Shown here: positions 34,454 through 44,814 of the stretch, piece after piece
How the letters are laid out: the number at the start of each line of letters is the position of its first letter
Numbering within the stretch: the first letter of the stretch is position 1
Assembly (NCBI RefSeq): GCF_003030345.1
Contig: NZ_CP028158.1
Location: 5,580,001 to 5,644,000, forward strand
DNA length: 64,000 nucleotides
Direction of reading: 5' to 3'
Origin: Plantactinospora sp. BC1
Lineage (GTDB): Bacteria > Actinomycetota > Actinomycetes > Mycobacteriales > Micromonosporaceae
Made by a program: the position numbers and the translations under genes
The notes under the pieces: model-generated
Database searches by the model: none
The model's input: the letters and a program-made list of their open reading frames with translations, nothing else
Told to the model about the DNA's origin: nothing

Positions 34454-35433
34454 GCGACACCCTGCGGCTGCTTCGTCGGGTCCTTCCAGACGTGCACCCG
34501 CTGGGCCGGCCGCCGGTCCAGCCGGGCCACCCCGGCGACGGCACCCAGCGCCTCGGCGTAGATCTGGTCCGGGTCGAGCCGGCGCAGCTCCTCGGCGAGT
34601 TCGTCGCCGAGCGGGCGGCGTACCAGCGGCAGTTGCCGGTCGGCCTGCCCGGTACGCCGGAACGTCGCCTGGTTGTCGTCCCGGGTCAGCACCAGCTCGT
34701 CGCCGTTGGCGCAGCGCAGTTCCACCGAGCGCATCCGGGGGAACTCGCTGGTGTGCTCCCAGTGCGGGTGCAGACCCAGCCGGGCCTTCAACCAGCCGAT
34801 CATCAGCGCCGCGGTCGGATCGGTGTGCGGCGCGACGACGGTGGCCGAGGTGACCCGGTTCCCCTCGGTGGTGTCGAACGCCCCGGCGACCAGGGTGCGC
34901 CACGGGGTGATCCGGGTCCACGCCAGGTCGGTGTCGCCGGGGGCGTAGTCCCGGGCCCGCTGCCGCAGCGCCTCCACCGGATCGGCCGCCTGCGCGCAGT
35001 CGGTGATCCGGCGGTCCGCCACCACGCCGAGGAAGTCGTTGGCGATCTCGGCCGGCGGCTCGCCGTGCCACCAGGTCACCACCGGCACGTCCGGCACCAG
35101 CAGCGGCATCACCACCGACTCGGCGTGCAGGGCGAGCCGGCCGTACATCCGGGTCACCACGGCCTCGCCCGGGCCCAGCCGGCCGCCGACCACGATCTCG
35201 GCGTCCAGCCGGTTGCGGTCGCGTTCGATGTCGGAGCGGACCACCACCACCATCCGGCACGGGTGGGCGGCCGAGGCGATCGTCACCGCCGCCTCGGCCT
35301 CCCGGACCCGCGGCTCGTCGACGACGACGATCAGGGTCAGCGCCATGCCGCTGGCCACTCCGCCCGCGCTGCGCCGTTCGGCGGCCAGGGCCTTCACCAC
35401 CTCGTTGCCGGTGGTGTCCCACAAGCCGATCAA
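34450..35433 (-). CDS. opcA: Glucose-6-phosphate dehydrogenase assembly protein OpcA
   Basis: This 327-residue protein has the OpcA pattern, including LWDTTGNEVVKALAAERRS at the N-terminus, VTWWHGEPPAEIANDFLG in the middle and a C-terminal RLDRRPAQRVHVW. OpcA is required for assembly or redox control of G6PDH in actinobacteria and cyanobacteria, consistent with its place between zwf and pgl. It is 39 nt downstream of zwf. Confidence 0.95.
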   Translation of the reverse strand: MIGLWDTTGNEVVKALAAERRSAGGVASGMALTLIVVVDEPRVREAEAAVTIASAAHPCRMVVVVRSDIERDRNRLDAEIVVGGRLGPGEAVVTRMYGRLALHAESVVMPLLVPDVPVVTWWHGEPPAEIANDFLGVVADRRITDCAQAADPVEALRQRARDYAPGDTDLAWTRITPWRTLVAGAFDTTEGNRVTSATVVAPHTDPTAALMIGWLKARLGLHPHWEHTSEFPRMRSVELRCANGDELVLTRDDNQATFRRTGQADRQLPLVRRPLGDELAEELRRLDPDQIYAEALGAVAGVARLDRRPAQRVHVWKDPTKQPQGVA

Positions 35434-35472
35434 CGCTGCCTCCTGGTTGTTGTCGTTACGATCGTCGGCGGG

Positions 35473-36987
35473 TCACGCCCGCCGCCACGCCCTGCCCTCC
35501 CGGGCCAGCAACTCGTCCGCCGCCCGGGGACCCCACTCGCCGGCCCGGTACGGCTCGGGCTTGACGCCCGCCCAGGCCTCCTCCAGCGGGTCGATCACCT
35601 GCCAGCTCTGCTCGACCTCGGCGGCGTCCGGGAAGAGGGTCCGGTCCCCGATCAGCACGTCCAGCACCAGCCGCTCGTACGCCTCGGGGCTGGCCTCGGT
35701 GAACGCCTCGCCGTACTGGAAGTCCATCGCGATGTCCCGGACCTCCATGGTGGTGCCGGGAACCTTCGAACCGAACTTCAGCACCACGCCCTCGTCCGGC
35801 TGGACCCGGATCACGAGCTGGTTGTTGCCGAGCATCTCCATGTCGGCCGGGTTGAAGGGCAGGTGCGGCGCCTTCTTGAAGATGATGGCGACCTCGGTCA
35901 CCCGGCGCGGCAAACGCTTGCCGGCCCGGATGTAGAAGGGCACCTCGGCCCAGCGCCGGTTCTGGATGCCGAGCCGGACCGCCACGTACGTCTCGGTGGT
36001 CGACTCCGGCGGCACACCCTCCTCGTCGAGGTAGCCGACGGCCCGCTTGCCGGCCACCCAGCCGGGCAGGTACTGCCCGCGCACGGTGCCGGCGTGCACG
36101 TCCTGTGGCAGGGTGATCGCCCGCAGCACCTTCAGCTTCTCGGCCCGGATCTCGCTGGCGTCGAAGCTGGTCGGCTCCTCCATCGCCACCAGGGCGAGCA
36201 GTTGCAGGAGGTGGTTCTGCAACACGTCCCGGGCGGTGCCGGTCGCGTCGTAGAAGCCGGCCCGGGTGCCGATCCCGACGTCCTCGGCCATGGTGATCTG
36301 CACCGAGTCGACGTACTTCGAGTTCCAGAGCGGCTCGAAGAGGTTGTTGGCGAAGCGCAGGGCGAGGATGTTCTGGACGGTCTCCTTGCCCAGGTAGTGG
36401 TCGATCCGGAAGACGTCCTCCCGGGTGAAGACGTCGTCGACCAGGTCGTTGAGCGCCTTCGCCGAGGGCAGGTCGTGGCCGAACGGCTTCTCCACCACCA
36501 CCCGCCGCCAGCCGCCGCACTTGTCGTTGTCGGCCATCCCGGTCCGGGCGAGTTGCTTGAGCACGGTCGGGAACGCCGCCGGGGGGATGGAGAAGTAGAA
36601 GGCGGCGTTGCCGGCGATGCCGTGGCTGTCCCGCAGCTCGTCCAGGCAGGTCGCCAGCTTGTCGAAGGCGGCGTCGTCGTCGAACGCGCCACCGACGAAC
36701 TTGATGTTGCCGGCCAACCGGGCCCAGACCTCGTCCCGCCACGGTGTCCGGGCGTGCGCCTGCGCGGCGTCCCGGGCCATCGACTCGAAGTCGCCGTCGC
36801 CCCAGTCACGCCGGGCGAACCCGAGCACCACGAAGCCCGGCGGCAGCAGCCCCCGGTTGGCCAGGTCGTAGACCGCCGGCAGCAGCTTCTTGCGGGCCAG
36901 GTCCCCGGTGACACCGAAGATCACCAGTGCGCACGGCTCCGGGATCCGCGGCAACCGCCGGTCCTGCGGGTCGCGCAGCGGATTCAC
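35473..36987 (-). CDS. zwf: Glucose-6-phosphate 1-dehydrogenase
   Basis: This 504-residue enzyme commits glucose-6-phosphate to the oxidative pentose-phosphate pathway and reduces NADP. The dinucleotide-binding [14 protein letters not shown] (residues ~28-41) and the active-site [20 protein letters not shown] (catalytic His) are intact, as is [10 protein letters not shown]. It is followed by its assembly factor opcA and then pgl. Confidence 0.97.
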   Translation of the reverse strand: MNPLRDPQDRRLPRIPEPCALVIFGVTGDLARKKLLPAVYDLANRGLLPPGFVVLGFARRDWGDGDFESMARDAAQAHARTPWRDEVWARLAGNIKFVGGAFDDDAAFDKLATCLDELRDSHGIAGNAAFYFSIPPAAFPTVLKQLARTGMADNDKCGGWRRVVVEKPFGHDLPSAKALNDLVDDVFTREDVFRIDHYLGKETVQNILALRFANNLFEPLWNSKYVDSVQITMAEDVGIGTRAGFYDATGTARDVLQNHLLQLLALVAMEEPTSFDASEIRAEKLKVLRAITLPQDVHAGTVRGQYLPGWVAGKRAVGYLDEEGVPPESTTETYVAVRLGIQNRRWAEVPFYIRAGKRLPRRVTEVAIIFKKAPHLPFNPADMEMLGNNQLVIRVQPDEGVVLKFGSKVPGTTMEVRDIAMDFQYGEAFTEASPEAYERLVLDVLIGDRTLFPDAAEVEQSWQVIDPLEEAWAGVKPEPYRAGEWGPRAADELLAREGRAWRRA

Positions 36988-37036
36988 GGCACCCCCTCCT
37001 CGCTCAGTCCGTCAGTGTCAGCATGCCGGGTTGCCG

Positions 37037-38713
37037 TCAACTCCGCAGACCCCGTACCGCATCGAGCAGGTGCGGAATCGCGGCGCCCCGGTCCGTCAGG
37101 TGCAGCCGGAGCACCGGCCGGCCCCGCTGGGCGAGGGCCTCGCGGTCGCCCGCGGCCTGCGCGGCCTGCAACTGCCCGAAGGAGTACGGCTTGCCGGGCA
37201 CCGGCAGGTCCTCGGCCACGTCACCGGTGATCTGGAGGTACGACCCGAGCTGCGGACCGCCCTTGTGGTATTGCCCGGTCGAGTGCAGGAACCGGGGCCC
37301 CCAGCCGAAGGTGACCGGTCGCCCGGAGGCGGCGGCGAGCCCGGGGCGCACCTGCGCGGTCTTGGCGTCGGCGAACCGGTCGAGGTAGGCCATCACGGCC
37401 AGGTAGCCGTCGTCGCCGAGCCCGTCCAGCAGCAGCCGCAGCGCCCCGGCCAGGTCACCGGGGAGCGGGTCGGTCCGCTGCGGCTCGCCCGGGAACCAGT
37501 ACCCCTCGATCCCGCCGTCGACGAAGGTCGGCGTCTCGACCGGCAGCCCGGTGCCGAGCAGCCGGTTGGTGTTCTCCTTGGACTCGGTCACGTTCGGCTG
37601 GTTGAACGGGTCGATTCCGAGCACCACCCCGGCGACGGCGGTGGCGTACTCCCAGGCCAGGAACTGCGCGCCCAGCGGGCCGTTCACCGCCAGGTCGGCC
37701 CGGATCCCGCCGCCCGGCACCGCACCGGCGGCGAGCCCGCCGCCGTAGGTGACGGTGAGCACGTCCGGCCCGGTCGCACCCGGGCTGCCCGGGTCCTCGA
37801 CCACCACCGGCAGGATGCCGACGCCGTTCTTGCCGGTGGACTCGGCGATCAACTGCTCGGCCCAGTCACCGAGGCCGTCGATGCCGGTGCCGTCCGAGAT
37901 CAGCGCGACCTTGTCCCGGCCGGTGGTGGCGGCGGCGCCGAGCGCGGCGCCGATCGCCAGCCCGGGGTTGTCCTGCGGCCCGCCGAGCGCCCCGGCCAGC
38001 TCCTCGGCCTGGTCGAGCAGCTCGGAGACCTCGACCCCGGCCAGCGCCGAGGGGACCAGCCCGAACGCGGTCAGCGCCGAGTAGCGCCCCCCGACGTCCG
38101 GGTCGGCGAGCACCACGAAGGCGCCCATCTCCTCGGCGGTCTTGGCCAGCGGCGAGTCGGGGTCGGTGACCACCACGAAGCGCCGGCCGGCCTCCGCCTC
38201 GGTCAGCCCGGAGTCGAGGAACGCCTGCCAGTACGCCCGGCGGTGGCTGTCGGTCTCCACCGTCGAGCCGGACTTGCTGGCCACCACCACGACGGTCCGG
38301 TCCAGCCGGTCGGCGATCGCGGCGCGTACCTGCCCGGGGTCGGTGGTGTCGAGCACGGTCAGCGACTTGCCGAGGGTACGGGTGATCACCTCGGGGGCCA
38401 GCGACGAGCCGCCCATCCCGGCCAGCACCACGTGGTCGAGGTCGGCCAGTTCGGCCCTCAGCTCGGCGAGCTGGGGCAGCAGTTCCCGGCTGCGCCGGAA
38501 GGTGTCCACCCAGCCGAGCCGGACCGCCGCCTCGGCCTGGGCGTCCGGCCCCCACAGCGTAGGGTCCTTCGCGACCAGCCGGGCCGGTACGTCCTCGGCG
38601 AGCAGCGCGGCGCGGGCCGAGGCCGGCGCGGCGGCGTCGACCGCCTCCGCGCCGTAGACGGCGAGTCCGGCCGCCCCCTCGCAGCCGCCGTCCAGCAGGT
38701 CCTGGCTGGTCAC
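37037..38713 (-). CDS. pgi: Glucose-6-phosphate isomerase
   Basis: This 558-residue enzyme interconverts glucose-6-phosphate and fructose-6-phosphate. SIS-fold sugar-phosphate motifs are visible: [25 protein letters not shown] and, further on, [15 protein letters not shown]. It belongs to the longer actinobacterial form encoded within pentose-phosphate clusters rather than the E. coli-like type. GTG 38713 overlaps the tal stop (GTGA). Confidence 0.92.
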   Translation of the reverse strand: MTSQDLLDGGCEGAAGLAVYGAEAVDAAAPASARAALLAEDVPARLVAKDPTLWGPDAQAEAAVRLGWVDTFRRSRELLPQLAELRAELADLDHVVLAGMGGSSLAPEVITRTLGKSLTVLDTTDPGQVRAAIADRLDRTVVVVASKSGSTVETDSHRRAYWQAFLDSGLTEAEAGRRFVVVTDPDSPLAKTAEEMGAFVVLADPDVGGRYSALTAFGLVPSALAGVEVSELLDQAEELAGALGGPQDNPGLAIGAALGAAATTGRDKVALISDGTGIDGLGDWAEQLIAESTGKNGVGILPVVVEDPGSPGATGPDVLTVTYGGGLAAGAVPGGGIRADLAVNGPLGAQFLAWEYATAVAGVVLGIDPFNQPNVTESKENTNRLLGTGLPVETPTFVDGGIEGYWFPGEPQRTDPLPGDLAGALRLLLDGLGDDGYLAVMAYLDRFADAKTAQVRPGLAAASGRPVTFGWGPRFLHSTGQYHKGGPQLGSYLQITGDVAEDLPVPGKPYSFGQLQAAQAAGDREALAQRGRPVLRLHLTDRGAAIPHLLDAVRGLRS

Positions 38714-39900
38714 GCGTTGCCTCCCGCCCGGGCGGCGGCCTCGGCGTTCTCCCCGGCGGCCTGGTTCGGCTCCCCGGCGCCCTGCGCGGCGGCCTCCAGC
38801 GACTTGCGTACCCCGTCGAGCAGCTCCAGCCAGCTCGTCTCGAACTTCTCCACGCCCTCCCGCTCCAGGGTGGCGATCACGTCGTCGAAGTCGACCCCGG
38901 CCGCGGCCAGCCCGGTGAGCACCTCCCGGGCCTGGGCGTAGGAGCCGGTGACGGTGTCCGGGCGGGTCTCGCCGTGCTCGGCGAAGGCGTCGATCACCGG
39001 CTCCGGCATGGTGTTCACGGTGCCGGGGGCGATCAGCTCCTCGACGTAGATCACGTCCCGGTACTCCGGGTTCTTCGTCGAGGTGGAGGCCCAGAGCGGG
39101 CGCTGCGGGTGGGCACCGGCGTCGGCCAGCGCCTGCCAGCGGTCCGAGGAGAAGACCTCGGCGTACCGCTCGTACGCGAGCTGCGCGTTGGCGACCGCCG
39201 CCTTGCCCTTCAGGGCGGCCAGGTCCGGCCGGCCGGCGCCGCCACCGAGCTTGTCCAGCCGCTTGTCGACCTCGGTGTCGACCCGGGAGACGAAGAACGA
39301 CGCCACCGAGGCGATCCTGCTGAGGTCGTGCCCGTTCGCCTTGGCCTGCTCCAGCCCGGCCAGGAACGCCTCCATCACCTGCGAGTAGCGCTCCAACCCG
39401 AAGATCAGCGTGACGTTCACGCTGATCCCGGCGGCCAGGGTCGCGGTGATCGCCGGCAGCCCGGCCTCGGTCGCCGGGATCTTGATGAAGAGGTTCGGCC
39501 GATCGATCAGCCACCACAGGGCCTTCGCCTCGGCCACCGTCGGCTCGGTCCGGTACGCCAGCCGAGGGTCCACCTCGATCGAGACCCGACCGTCCACCCC
39601 GGCACTGCTGTCGTACGCCGGGCGCATCACGTCGCAGGCCCACCGCACGTCGTACGTGGTCAGCGCGCGGACCGCCTCCTCGACGCTGACCCCGCGCATC
39701 GCCAGGTCCCGCAGTTGCCAGTTGTACTCGTCCGCGTCGCTGAGCGCCTTGGCGAAGATGGTCGGGTTGGTGGTCACCCCGACCAGGTGCTTCTCCCGGC
39801 GCAGCTGGTCCAGGTTGCCCGAACTCAGCCGTACCCTCGAAAGATCGTCGAGCCAGACCGCCACTCCCGCGGCGGTGAGCTCACCCAACCGGTCAGTCAT
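38710..39900 (-). CDS. tal: Transaldolase
   Basis: This 396-residue enzyme transfers a dihydroxyacetone unit from sedoheptulose-7-phosphate. The N-terminal [20 protein letters not shown] and the catalytic lysine region [16 protein letters not shown] are intact, followed by [14 protein letters not shown]. It lies 15 nt downstream of tkt and overlaps pgi. The C-terminus is an Ala-rich tail. Confidence 0.96.
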   Translation of the reverse strand: MTDRLGELTAAGVAVWLDDLSRVRLSSGNLDQLRREKHLVGVTTNPTIFAKALSDADEYNWQLRDLAMRGVSVEEAVRALTTYDVRWACDVMRPAYDSSAGVDGRVSIEVDPRLAYRTEPTVAEAKALWWLIDRPNLFIKIPATEAGLPAITATLAAGISVNVTLIFGLERYSQVMEAFLAGLEQAKANGHDLSRIASVASFFVSRVDTEVDKRLDKLGGGAGRPDLAALKGKAAVANAQLAYERYAEVFSSDRWQALADAGAHPQRPLWASTSTKNPEYRDVIYVEELIAPGTVNTMPEPVIDAFAEHGETRPDTVTGSYAQAREVLTGLAAAGVDFDDVIATLEREGVEKFETSWLELLDGVRKSLEAAAQGAGEPNQAAGENAEAAARAGGNA

Positions 39901-39915
39901 GTCTGCAACGCTCCC

Positions 39916-42054
39916 TCAGTTGCCGGTGGTGTCACCGGTGATCTGGCCCACCCGGGTCAGCGACGCGTGCGCGGCCGCGACGATCCGGTCGGGGGTGAAT
40001 CCGAACTGTTCGAAGAGCACGCTGTGCGGTGCGCTGGCGCCGTAGTGCTCCAGGCTGACCGCCTCACCGCTGTCGCCGATCAGGTCCCGCCACGACATCG
40101 CGATGCCGGCCTCGACGCTGACCCGGGCCCGGACGGAGCGGGGCAGCACCGCGTCCTGGTACGCCGAGTCCTGCTCCCGGAACCACTCCTGACAGGGCAT
40201 CGAGACCACCCGGGTGGGGGTGCCCTCGGCCTCCAGCCGCTCCCGGGCGGTCAGGCAGAGCTGCACCTCGGAGCCGGTGCCGATCAGGATCACCTGCGGC
40301 TGCGCGTTCGACGCCTCGGCCAGCACGTAGCCGCCCTTGACGGTCTGGTCGGCGCCGGCCAGTTCGCTGCGGTCCAGCGTCGGCAGCGCCTGCCGGCTCA
40401 GCGCCAGCGCGGACGGCCGGTCGGTGTGCTCCAGCGCGTGCCGCCAGGCCCAGGCGGTCTCGTTGGCGTCGGCCGGCCGGATCACGTCCAGGCCGGGGAT
40501 GGCCCGCAGCGCGGTCAGGTGCTCGACCGGCTGGTGGGTGGGGCCGTCCTCGCCGAGACCGATCGAGTCGTGCGTCCAGACGTAGACGACGGGCAGCTTC
40601 ATCAGCGCGGCGAGCCGGACCGCCGGGCGCATGTAGTCGCTGAAGACCAGGAAGGTGCCGCCGTAGGGGCGGGTGCCGCCGTGCAGCGCGATGCCGTTCA
40701 GGATGGCGCCCATGGCGTGCTCACGGATGCCGAAGTGCAGGGTGCGGCCGTACTCGTTGCCCGGGAACGCCTTGGTGGCGTAGTCGCTGGGGATGAAGGA
40801 CGGCTCGCCCTCCATGGTGGTGTTGTTGCTCTCGGCCAGGTCGGCCGAGCCGCCCCACAGCTCCGGCAGGACCGGGGCCAGGGCGTTCAGGACCTTGCCG
40901 GAGGCGGCCCGGGTGGCGATCCCCTTGGCGTCCGCCGGGAACTCCGGCAGCGCGTCGGCCCAGCCGACCGGCAGCGTACGGGTGGCCAGCCGGTCGTGCA
41001 GCGCCTTGCCCTCCGGGTTGGCGTCCGCCCACGCCTGGTAGGCGGTCTCCCACTCGGCGTGCGCGGAGCGGCCCCGCTCCAGCACCTGGCGGGCGTGCGT
41101 CAGCACCTCCTCGTCGACCGCGAAGTGCTGGGCCGGGTCGAAGCCGAGCAGCTTCTTGGTCTCGGCCACCTCGTCGGCGCCGAGCGCCGAACCGTGGATC
41201 TTGCCCGTGTTCTGCTTGGTCGGCGCCGGCCAGCCGATGATGGTGCGCAGCGCGACGAACGACGGCCGGCCGGTCTCCGCCTTGGCGGCCAGCAGCGCGG
41301 CGTACAGCGCCTCGACGTCCTCGTGGTAGTGGCCCTGGTCCGCGTCCCCGCTGCGCCAGTCGACCGTCTGCACGTGCCAGCCGTACGCCTCGTAGCGGGC
41401 GGCCACGTCCTCGCTCTTGGCGATCCGGGTGTCGTCCTCGATCGAGATCTCGTTGTCGTCGTAGATCAGGATCAGGTTGCCCAGTCGCTGGTGCCCGGCG
41501 AGCGCACTCGCCTCGTGGCTGATCCCCTCCTCGATGTCGCCGTCCGAGGCGATGCACCAGATGTGGTGGTCGAAGGGGGAGGTGCCGGGAGCCGCGTCCG
41601 GGTCCAGCAGGCCACGCTCCCGGCGGGCGGCCATCGCCATCCCGACCGCGTTGCCGAGCCCCTGGCCGAGCGGGCCGGTGGTGGTCTCGACGCCCCGGGT
41701 GTGCCCGTGCTCGGGGTGGCCCGGGGTGAGCGAGCCCCACTGCCGCAGCGCCTTGAGGTCGGTCAGGCCGAGGCCGTAGCCGCTCAGGTAGAGCTGGATG
41801 TAGAGGGTGAGACTGCTGTGCCCCGCCGACAGCACGAACCGGTCCCGCCCGGTCCAGTCGGGGTGGGACGGGTCGTGCCGCATGACCCGGTTGAACAACA
41901 GGTAGGCGGCCGGTGCCAGGCTCATCGCCGTACCCGGATGCCCGTTGCCGGACTTCTCCACGGCGTCCATGGCCAGCACGCGGACGGTGTCGACGGCACG
42001 CTGGTCGAGATCGGACCAGCTCAGCGAGGTTTGCTCGGGTCGATTGTCAGCCAC
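39916..42054 (-). CDS. tkt: Transketolase
   Basis: This 712-residue ThDP-dependent enzyme transfers two-carbon units. The N-terminal AMDAVEKSGNGHPGTAMSLA, the PP-domain SDGDIEEGISHEASALAGHQ and the PYR-domain EHAMGAILNGIALHGG are all conserved. The GTG start at 42054 gives VADNRPEQTSLSW. It heads the minus-strand block tkt-tal-pgi-zwf-opcA-pgl and is divergent from ctaB. Confidence 0.97.
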   Translation of the reverse strand: MADNRPEQTSLSWSDLDQRAVDTVRVLAMDAVEKSGNGHPGTAMSLAPAAYLLFNRVMRHDPSHPDWTGRDRFVLSAGHSSLTLYIQLYLSGYGLGLTDLKALRQWGSLTPGHPEHGHTRGVETTTGPLGQGLGNAVGMAMAARRERGLLDPDAAPGTSPFDHHIWCIASDGDIEEGISHEASALAGHQRLGNLILIYDDNEISIEDDTRIAKSEDVAARYEAYGWHVQTVDWRSGDADQGHYHEDVEALYAALLAAKAETGRPSFVALRTIIGWPAPTKQNTGKIHGSALGADEVAETKKLLGFDPAQHFAVDEEVLTHARQVLERGRSAHAEWETAYQAWADANPEGKALHDRLATRTLPVGWADALPEFPADAKGIATRAASGKVLNALAPVLPELWGGSADLAESNNTTMEGEPSFIPSDYATKAFPGNEYGRTLHFGIREHAMGAILNGIALHGGTRPYGGTFLVFSDYMRPAVRLAALMKLPVVYVWTHDSIGLGEDGPTHQPVEHLTALRAIPGLDVIRPADANETAWAWRHALEHTDRPSALALSRQALPTLDRSELAGADQTVKGGYVLAEASNAQPQVILIGTGSEVQLCLTARERLEAEGTPTRVVSMPCQEWFREQDSAYQDAVLPRSVRARVSVEAGIAMSWRDLIGDSGEAVSLEHYGASAPHSVLFEQFGFTPDRIVAAAHASLTRVGQITGDTTGN

Positions 42055-42317
42055 GATCGTGTGTGCTCCTCGGCGTGATGGGCGGAACCCTCACTGATGA
42101 CCCTAGCGACCGGTTCCGAAACCCATCCCCCGGATCTCGACCACCGGTCGAGCGGTTCGCCGGAAGTGTGATCGTTCGCACCGAAGAAGGGTCGCCCGGG
42201 CAGCGGAAACGACGACGCGTAGGCTGTCGGTCGGCGTGCTGACCATCGGTCGCCCGCCACCCGCGCTGCCCGCGCAGCCAATCACTCGTCGTGCCCGACG
42301 CCGGAAGGTGGCAATCC
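42055..42317. promoter_or_regulatory. Divergent tkt/ctaB intergenic region
   Basis: This 263-bp region must hold promoters for both directions. A TAGGCT -10-like box lies at 42220-42225 on the plus strand, ~90 nt before ctaB. No other element is clear. Confidence 0.35.
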
Positions 42318-43265
42318 GTGAGCATGATCACCGAGCGCCCCGTGACCGGCGGTGCCCCGGCAGCGGGGACGCCGGACGAGGTGACCCGGCGACGCGACGT
42401 CGCCGCCCTGATCCGGGCGTACGTCGCGCTGACCAAGCCACGGATCGTCGAGCTGCTGCTGATTTCCACGGTGCCGACGATGATGCTGGCCGACGGCGGG
42501 ATCCCGTCGCTCTGGCTGGTCGCGGTGGTGCTGGTCGGCGGGTCGCTGGCGGCGGGTGCGGCCAATGCCTTGAACTGCTACATCGACCGCGACATCGACC
42601 AGGTGATGAAGCGGACCAAGCGCCGGCCACTGCCGACGCACACCGTGGCGCCCCGCAACGCGCTGGTCTTCGGGCTGGTGCTGGCGGTGGTCTCGGTGAC
42701 CCTGATGGCGGTCTTCACCAACTGGTTGGCCACCGCATTGACGCTGGCCGCCATCGCCTACTACGACCTCGTCTACACCCTGTGGTTGAAGCGGACGACC
42801 TGGCAGAACACCTTCTGGGGCGGCATCTGCGGCTCCGCTCCGGTGCTGATCGGCTGGGCGGCGGTGACCGGCTCGCTGGCGCCGCAGGCCTGGGGCCTCT
42901 TCGCGGTGGTGTTCTTCTGGCAGCTGCCGCACTTCTACGCCCTGGCCATCAAGTTCAAGGACGACTACGCCCGGGCCGGCATCCCGATGCTGCCGGTGGT
43001 CGCTTCGATCCGCCGGGTCACCACCGAGATCGTGGTCTACACCTGGTTGACCGTGGCGGCGTCGGTGCTGGTCTGGCCGCTGGGCATGGGCCCGGTCTAC
43101 GGGGTCACGGTGCTGGCGGCCGGCGGGATGTTCATCGTCGAGGCGCACCGGCTGAGCCAGCGGGCCGCCCGGGGTGGTCCGGTCAAGCCGATGCGGCTCT
43201 TCCACTGGTCGATCACGTACCTGACGATCGTCTTCGCGGCGGTCGCGGTCGACGCGCTGCTCTGA
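42318..43265 (+). CDS. ctaB: Protoheme IX farnesyltransferase (heme O synthase)
   Basis: This 315-residue UbiA-family prenyltransferase converts heme B to heme O for cytochrome oxidase. It has about nine membrane helices and both Asp-rich motifs: [20 protein letters not shown] and, near residue 150, the [12 protein letters not shown] loop. The N-terminus contains [12 protein letters not shown], typical of the family. GTG 42318 has GGAAGG 9 nt upstream. The partner enzyme ctaA is 1.5 kb downstream on the other strand. Confidence 0.95.
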   Translation: MSMITERPVTGGAPAAGTPDEVTRRRDVAALIRAYVALTKPRIVELLLISTVPTMMLADGGIPSLWLVAVVLVGGSLAAGAANALNCYIDRDIDQVMKRTKRRPLPTHTVAPRNALVFGLVLAVVSVTLMAVFTNWLATALTLAAIAYYDLVYTLWLKRTTWQNTFWGGICGSAPVLIGWAAVTGSLAPQAWGLFAVVFFWQLPHFYALAIKFKDDYARAGIPMLPVVASIRRVTTEIVVYTWLTVAASVLVWPLGMGPVYGVTVLAAGGMFIVEAHRLSQRAARGGPVKPMRLFHWSITYLTIVFAAVAVDALL

Positions 43266-43446
43266 GTTTTCGGGGGCTTCGTGCCCGTTCGTCCTGTTTG
43301 CCGGGCTTGAACGTGAATGATGGTTTTGAATTAGTCGCGTATAGCCCGAAAAATCGCCCCAAGTTGGTGCGCCGTTACCGTAAACGTCACCGTAATCGGG
43401 ATCACAAATTATCGGTAGCTGCCCCTCGTGGCGGTCGAAGTCTGCT

Positions 43447-43452
43447 TAGGCT
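43447..43452 (+). promoter_or_regulatory. -10 box TAGGCT, leaderless start
   Basis: TAGGCT lies 7 nt before ATG 43460. The preceding 43266-43440 is noticeably AT-rich for this window and shows no gene. Confidence 0.55.
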
Positions 43453-43459
43453 TCGCGTT

Positions 43460-43795
43460 ATGGCAGATGGTTCCGATACGACGCCGACGGGCGAGCAGAC
43501 CGTCGCGGGGCAGACCCACAACGGTCTGGTCGCCGGCATCCAGTCGTTTGCCGCCGGCCACGGCGGCGCGAAGGCGGTCATCGAGTACGTCGGCAAGCGG
43601 GGCGCGCGCATTGTCCTGGTGGGGGAGGACGGCGTGTGGGCTGACCAGTTCGCGGACAGCACCGACGTCGCGCGACTGGCCTGCGCCAAGGCGGGGGTCG
43701 CCGTGGAGAACGAATGGGAGCGGGAACTGATGGACCAGATGCGTCCGAGCAACGATCTTTGGCGGTCGATGGCTCGACGTACCATGGCTCGTTGA
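43460..43795 (+). CDS. Small conserved actinobacterial protein, unknown function
   Basis: This 111-residue soluble protein reads TVAGQTHNGLVAGIQSFAAG near the start, then HGGAKAVIEYVGKRGARIVL and VGEDGVWADQFADS. The C-terminus is helical and basic (RSMARRTMAR). It looks like a conserved actinomycete family but I know no function for it. It probably has its own leaderless transcript, ending at the hairpin 43819-43844. Confidence 0.7.
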   Translation: MADGSDTTPTGEQTVAGQTHNGLVAGIQSFAAGHGGAKAVIEYVGKRGARIVLVGEDGVWADQFADSTDVARLACAKAGVAVENEWERELMDQMRPSNDLWRSMARRTMAR

Positions 43796-43800
43796 TAATT

Positions 43801-44715
43801 TTGTCCGATAACAACCGTGCGACCCGGGGCGAGCCCCGGGTCGCTCTTATTACCTGTGCGGAACTTCCCGGCCTCGACCCCGACGACCGGCTGCTGCTGG
43901 ACCCGCTCGCCGAACGCGGGATCCGGGTCGAGGCGGCGGTCTGGGACGACCCGGAGGTGGACTGGGCCGGCTACGCGCTGGCGGTGCTCCGTTCGCCCTG
44001 GGACTATCCGCCCCGGCGCGCCGAGTTCGTCGCCTGGGCCGAGACCGTGCCCCGGCTGGCCAACCCGGCCGACCTGGTGCGGTGGAACACCGACAAGCGC
44101 TACCTGCGGGAGTTCGCCGAGGCGGGGCTGCCGACCGTGCCGACCAGCTGGCTGGCCCCGGACACCGCCTGGGCACTGCCGGCGGTGCCCGGCGAGTACG
44201 TCCTCAAGCCCGTCGTCGGCGCCGGCAGCCTGGACACCGGCCGCTACGACCTCGCCGACGCGGAACACCGGGAGCTGGCCGTTGCACACGTCAAGCGGCT
44301 ACAGGCGGCCGGCCGGTGGGTGATGGTGCAGCCGTACCTGGCCGCCGTGGACACCGCCGGGGAGACGGCGCTGCTCTTCGTCGCCGGCCCGGACGGGCTC
44401 CGGTTCAGCCACGCGATCCGCAAGGGGCCGATGCTGGTCGGCCCGGACTACGGCGTCGAGGGGCTGTTCCGGCCGGAGGAGATCACCCCGCGTACCCCGG
44501 CCGAGGCGGAACTCGCCCTCGCCGAGCGGGTACTGGCGGCGCTGCCCGGCGGTCCGGGCCGGCCGCTCTACGCCCGGGTGGACCTGATTCCGGGCCCGGA
44601 CGGCGCGCCGGTGCTGGTCGAGGTGGAACTCACCGAGCCGTCGCTCTTCCTGGCCCACGCTCCGGGCGCGGCCGACCGGATCGCCGACGCGATCGCCGCC
44701 CGGCTGGCGGCCTGA
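43801..44715 (+). CDS. ATP-grasp domain protein
   Basis: This ~304-residue protein has an ATP-grasp fold: RWNTDKRYLREFAEAGLPTV, then VLKPVVGAGSLDTGRY, VMVQPYLAAVDTAGETALLF and the metal-binding end YARVDLIPGPDGAPVLVEVE. Such proteins ligate carboxylates to amines or thiols; the N-terminal VALITCAELPGLDPDDRLL pattern is a common actinobacterial glutathione-synthetase-like subgroup. The only in-frame start near the family's N-terminus is TTG 43801, downstream of a GATAAT box at 43794. An 11-bp hairpin lies in its first codons. The substrate is unknown. Confidence 0.8.
   Translation: MSDNNRATRGEPRVALITCAELPGLDPDDRLLLDPLAERGIRVEAAVWDDPEVDWAGYALAVLRSPWDYPPRRAEFVAWAETVPRLANPADLVRWNTDKRYLREFAEAGLPTVPTSWLAPDTAWALPAVPGEYVLKPVVGAGSLDTGRYDLADAEHRELAVAHVKRLQAAGRWVMVQPYLAAVDTAGETALLFVAGPDGLRFSHAIRKGPMLVGPDYGVEGLFRPEEITPRTPAEAELALAERVLAALPGGPGRPLYARVDLIPGPDGAPVLVEVELTEPSLFLAHAPGAADRIADAIAARLAA
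43819..43844 (+). terminator. 11-bp terminator-like hairpin in the start of the ATP-grasp ORF
   Basis: GCGACCCGGGG and CCCCGGGTCGC pair around a CGAG loop and are followed by TCTTATT. It is 24 nt past the preceding gene's stop and probably ends that transcript, yet it lies within the first codons of the ATP-grasp frame. Confidence 0.7.
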
Positions 44716-44796
44716 ACTGCCCGGCTGGGCTGAAACCGGCCGGCTGGGCTGAACTGTCCGGCTGGGCTGAAACTGCCCGGCTGGGCTGAGCCGCCC
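44712..44796. repeat. 18-19 bp minisatellite starting at the ATP-grasp stop
   Basis: Units start at 44712, 44730, 44749, 44767 and (partial) 44786, each like CTGAACTGCCCGGCTGGG. The TGA in the first unit is the ATP-grasp stop codon. The array fills the gap to the convergent ctaA gene. Confidence 0.88.
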
Positions 44797-44814
44797 GGCA
44801 CGGCCCGGTCGGGG

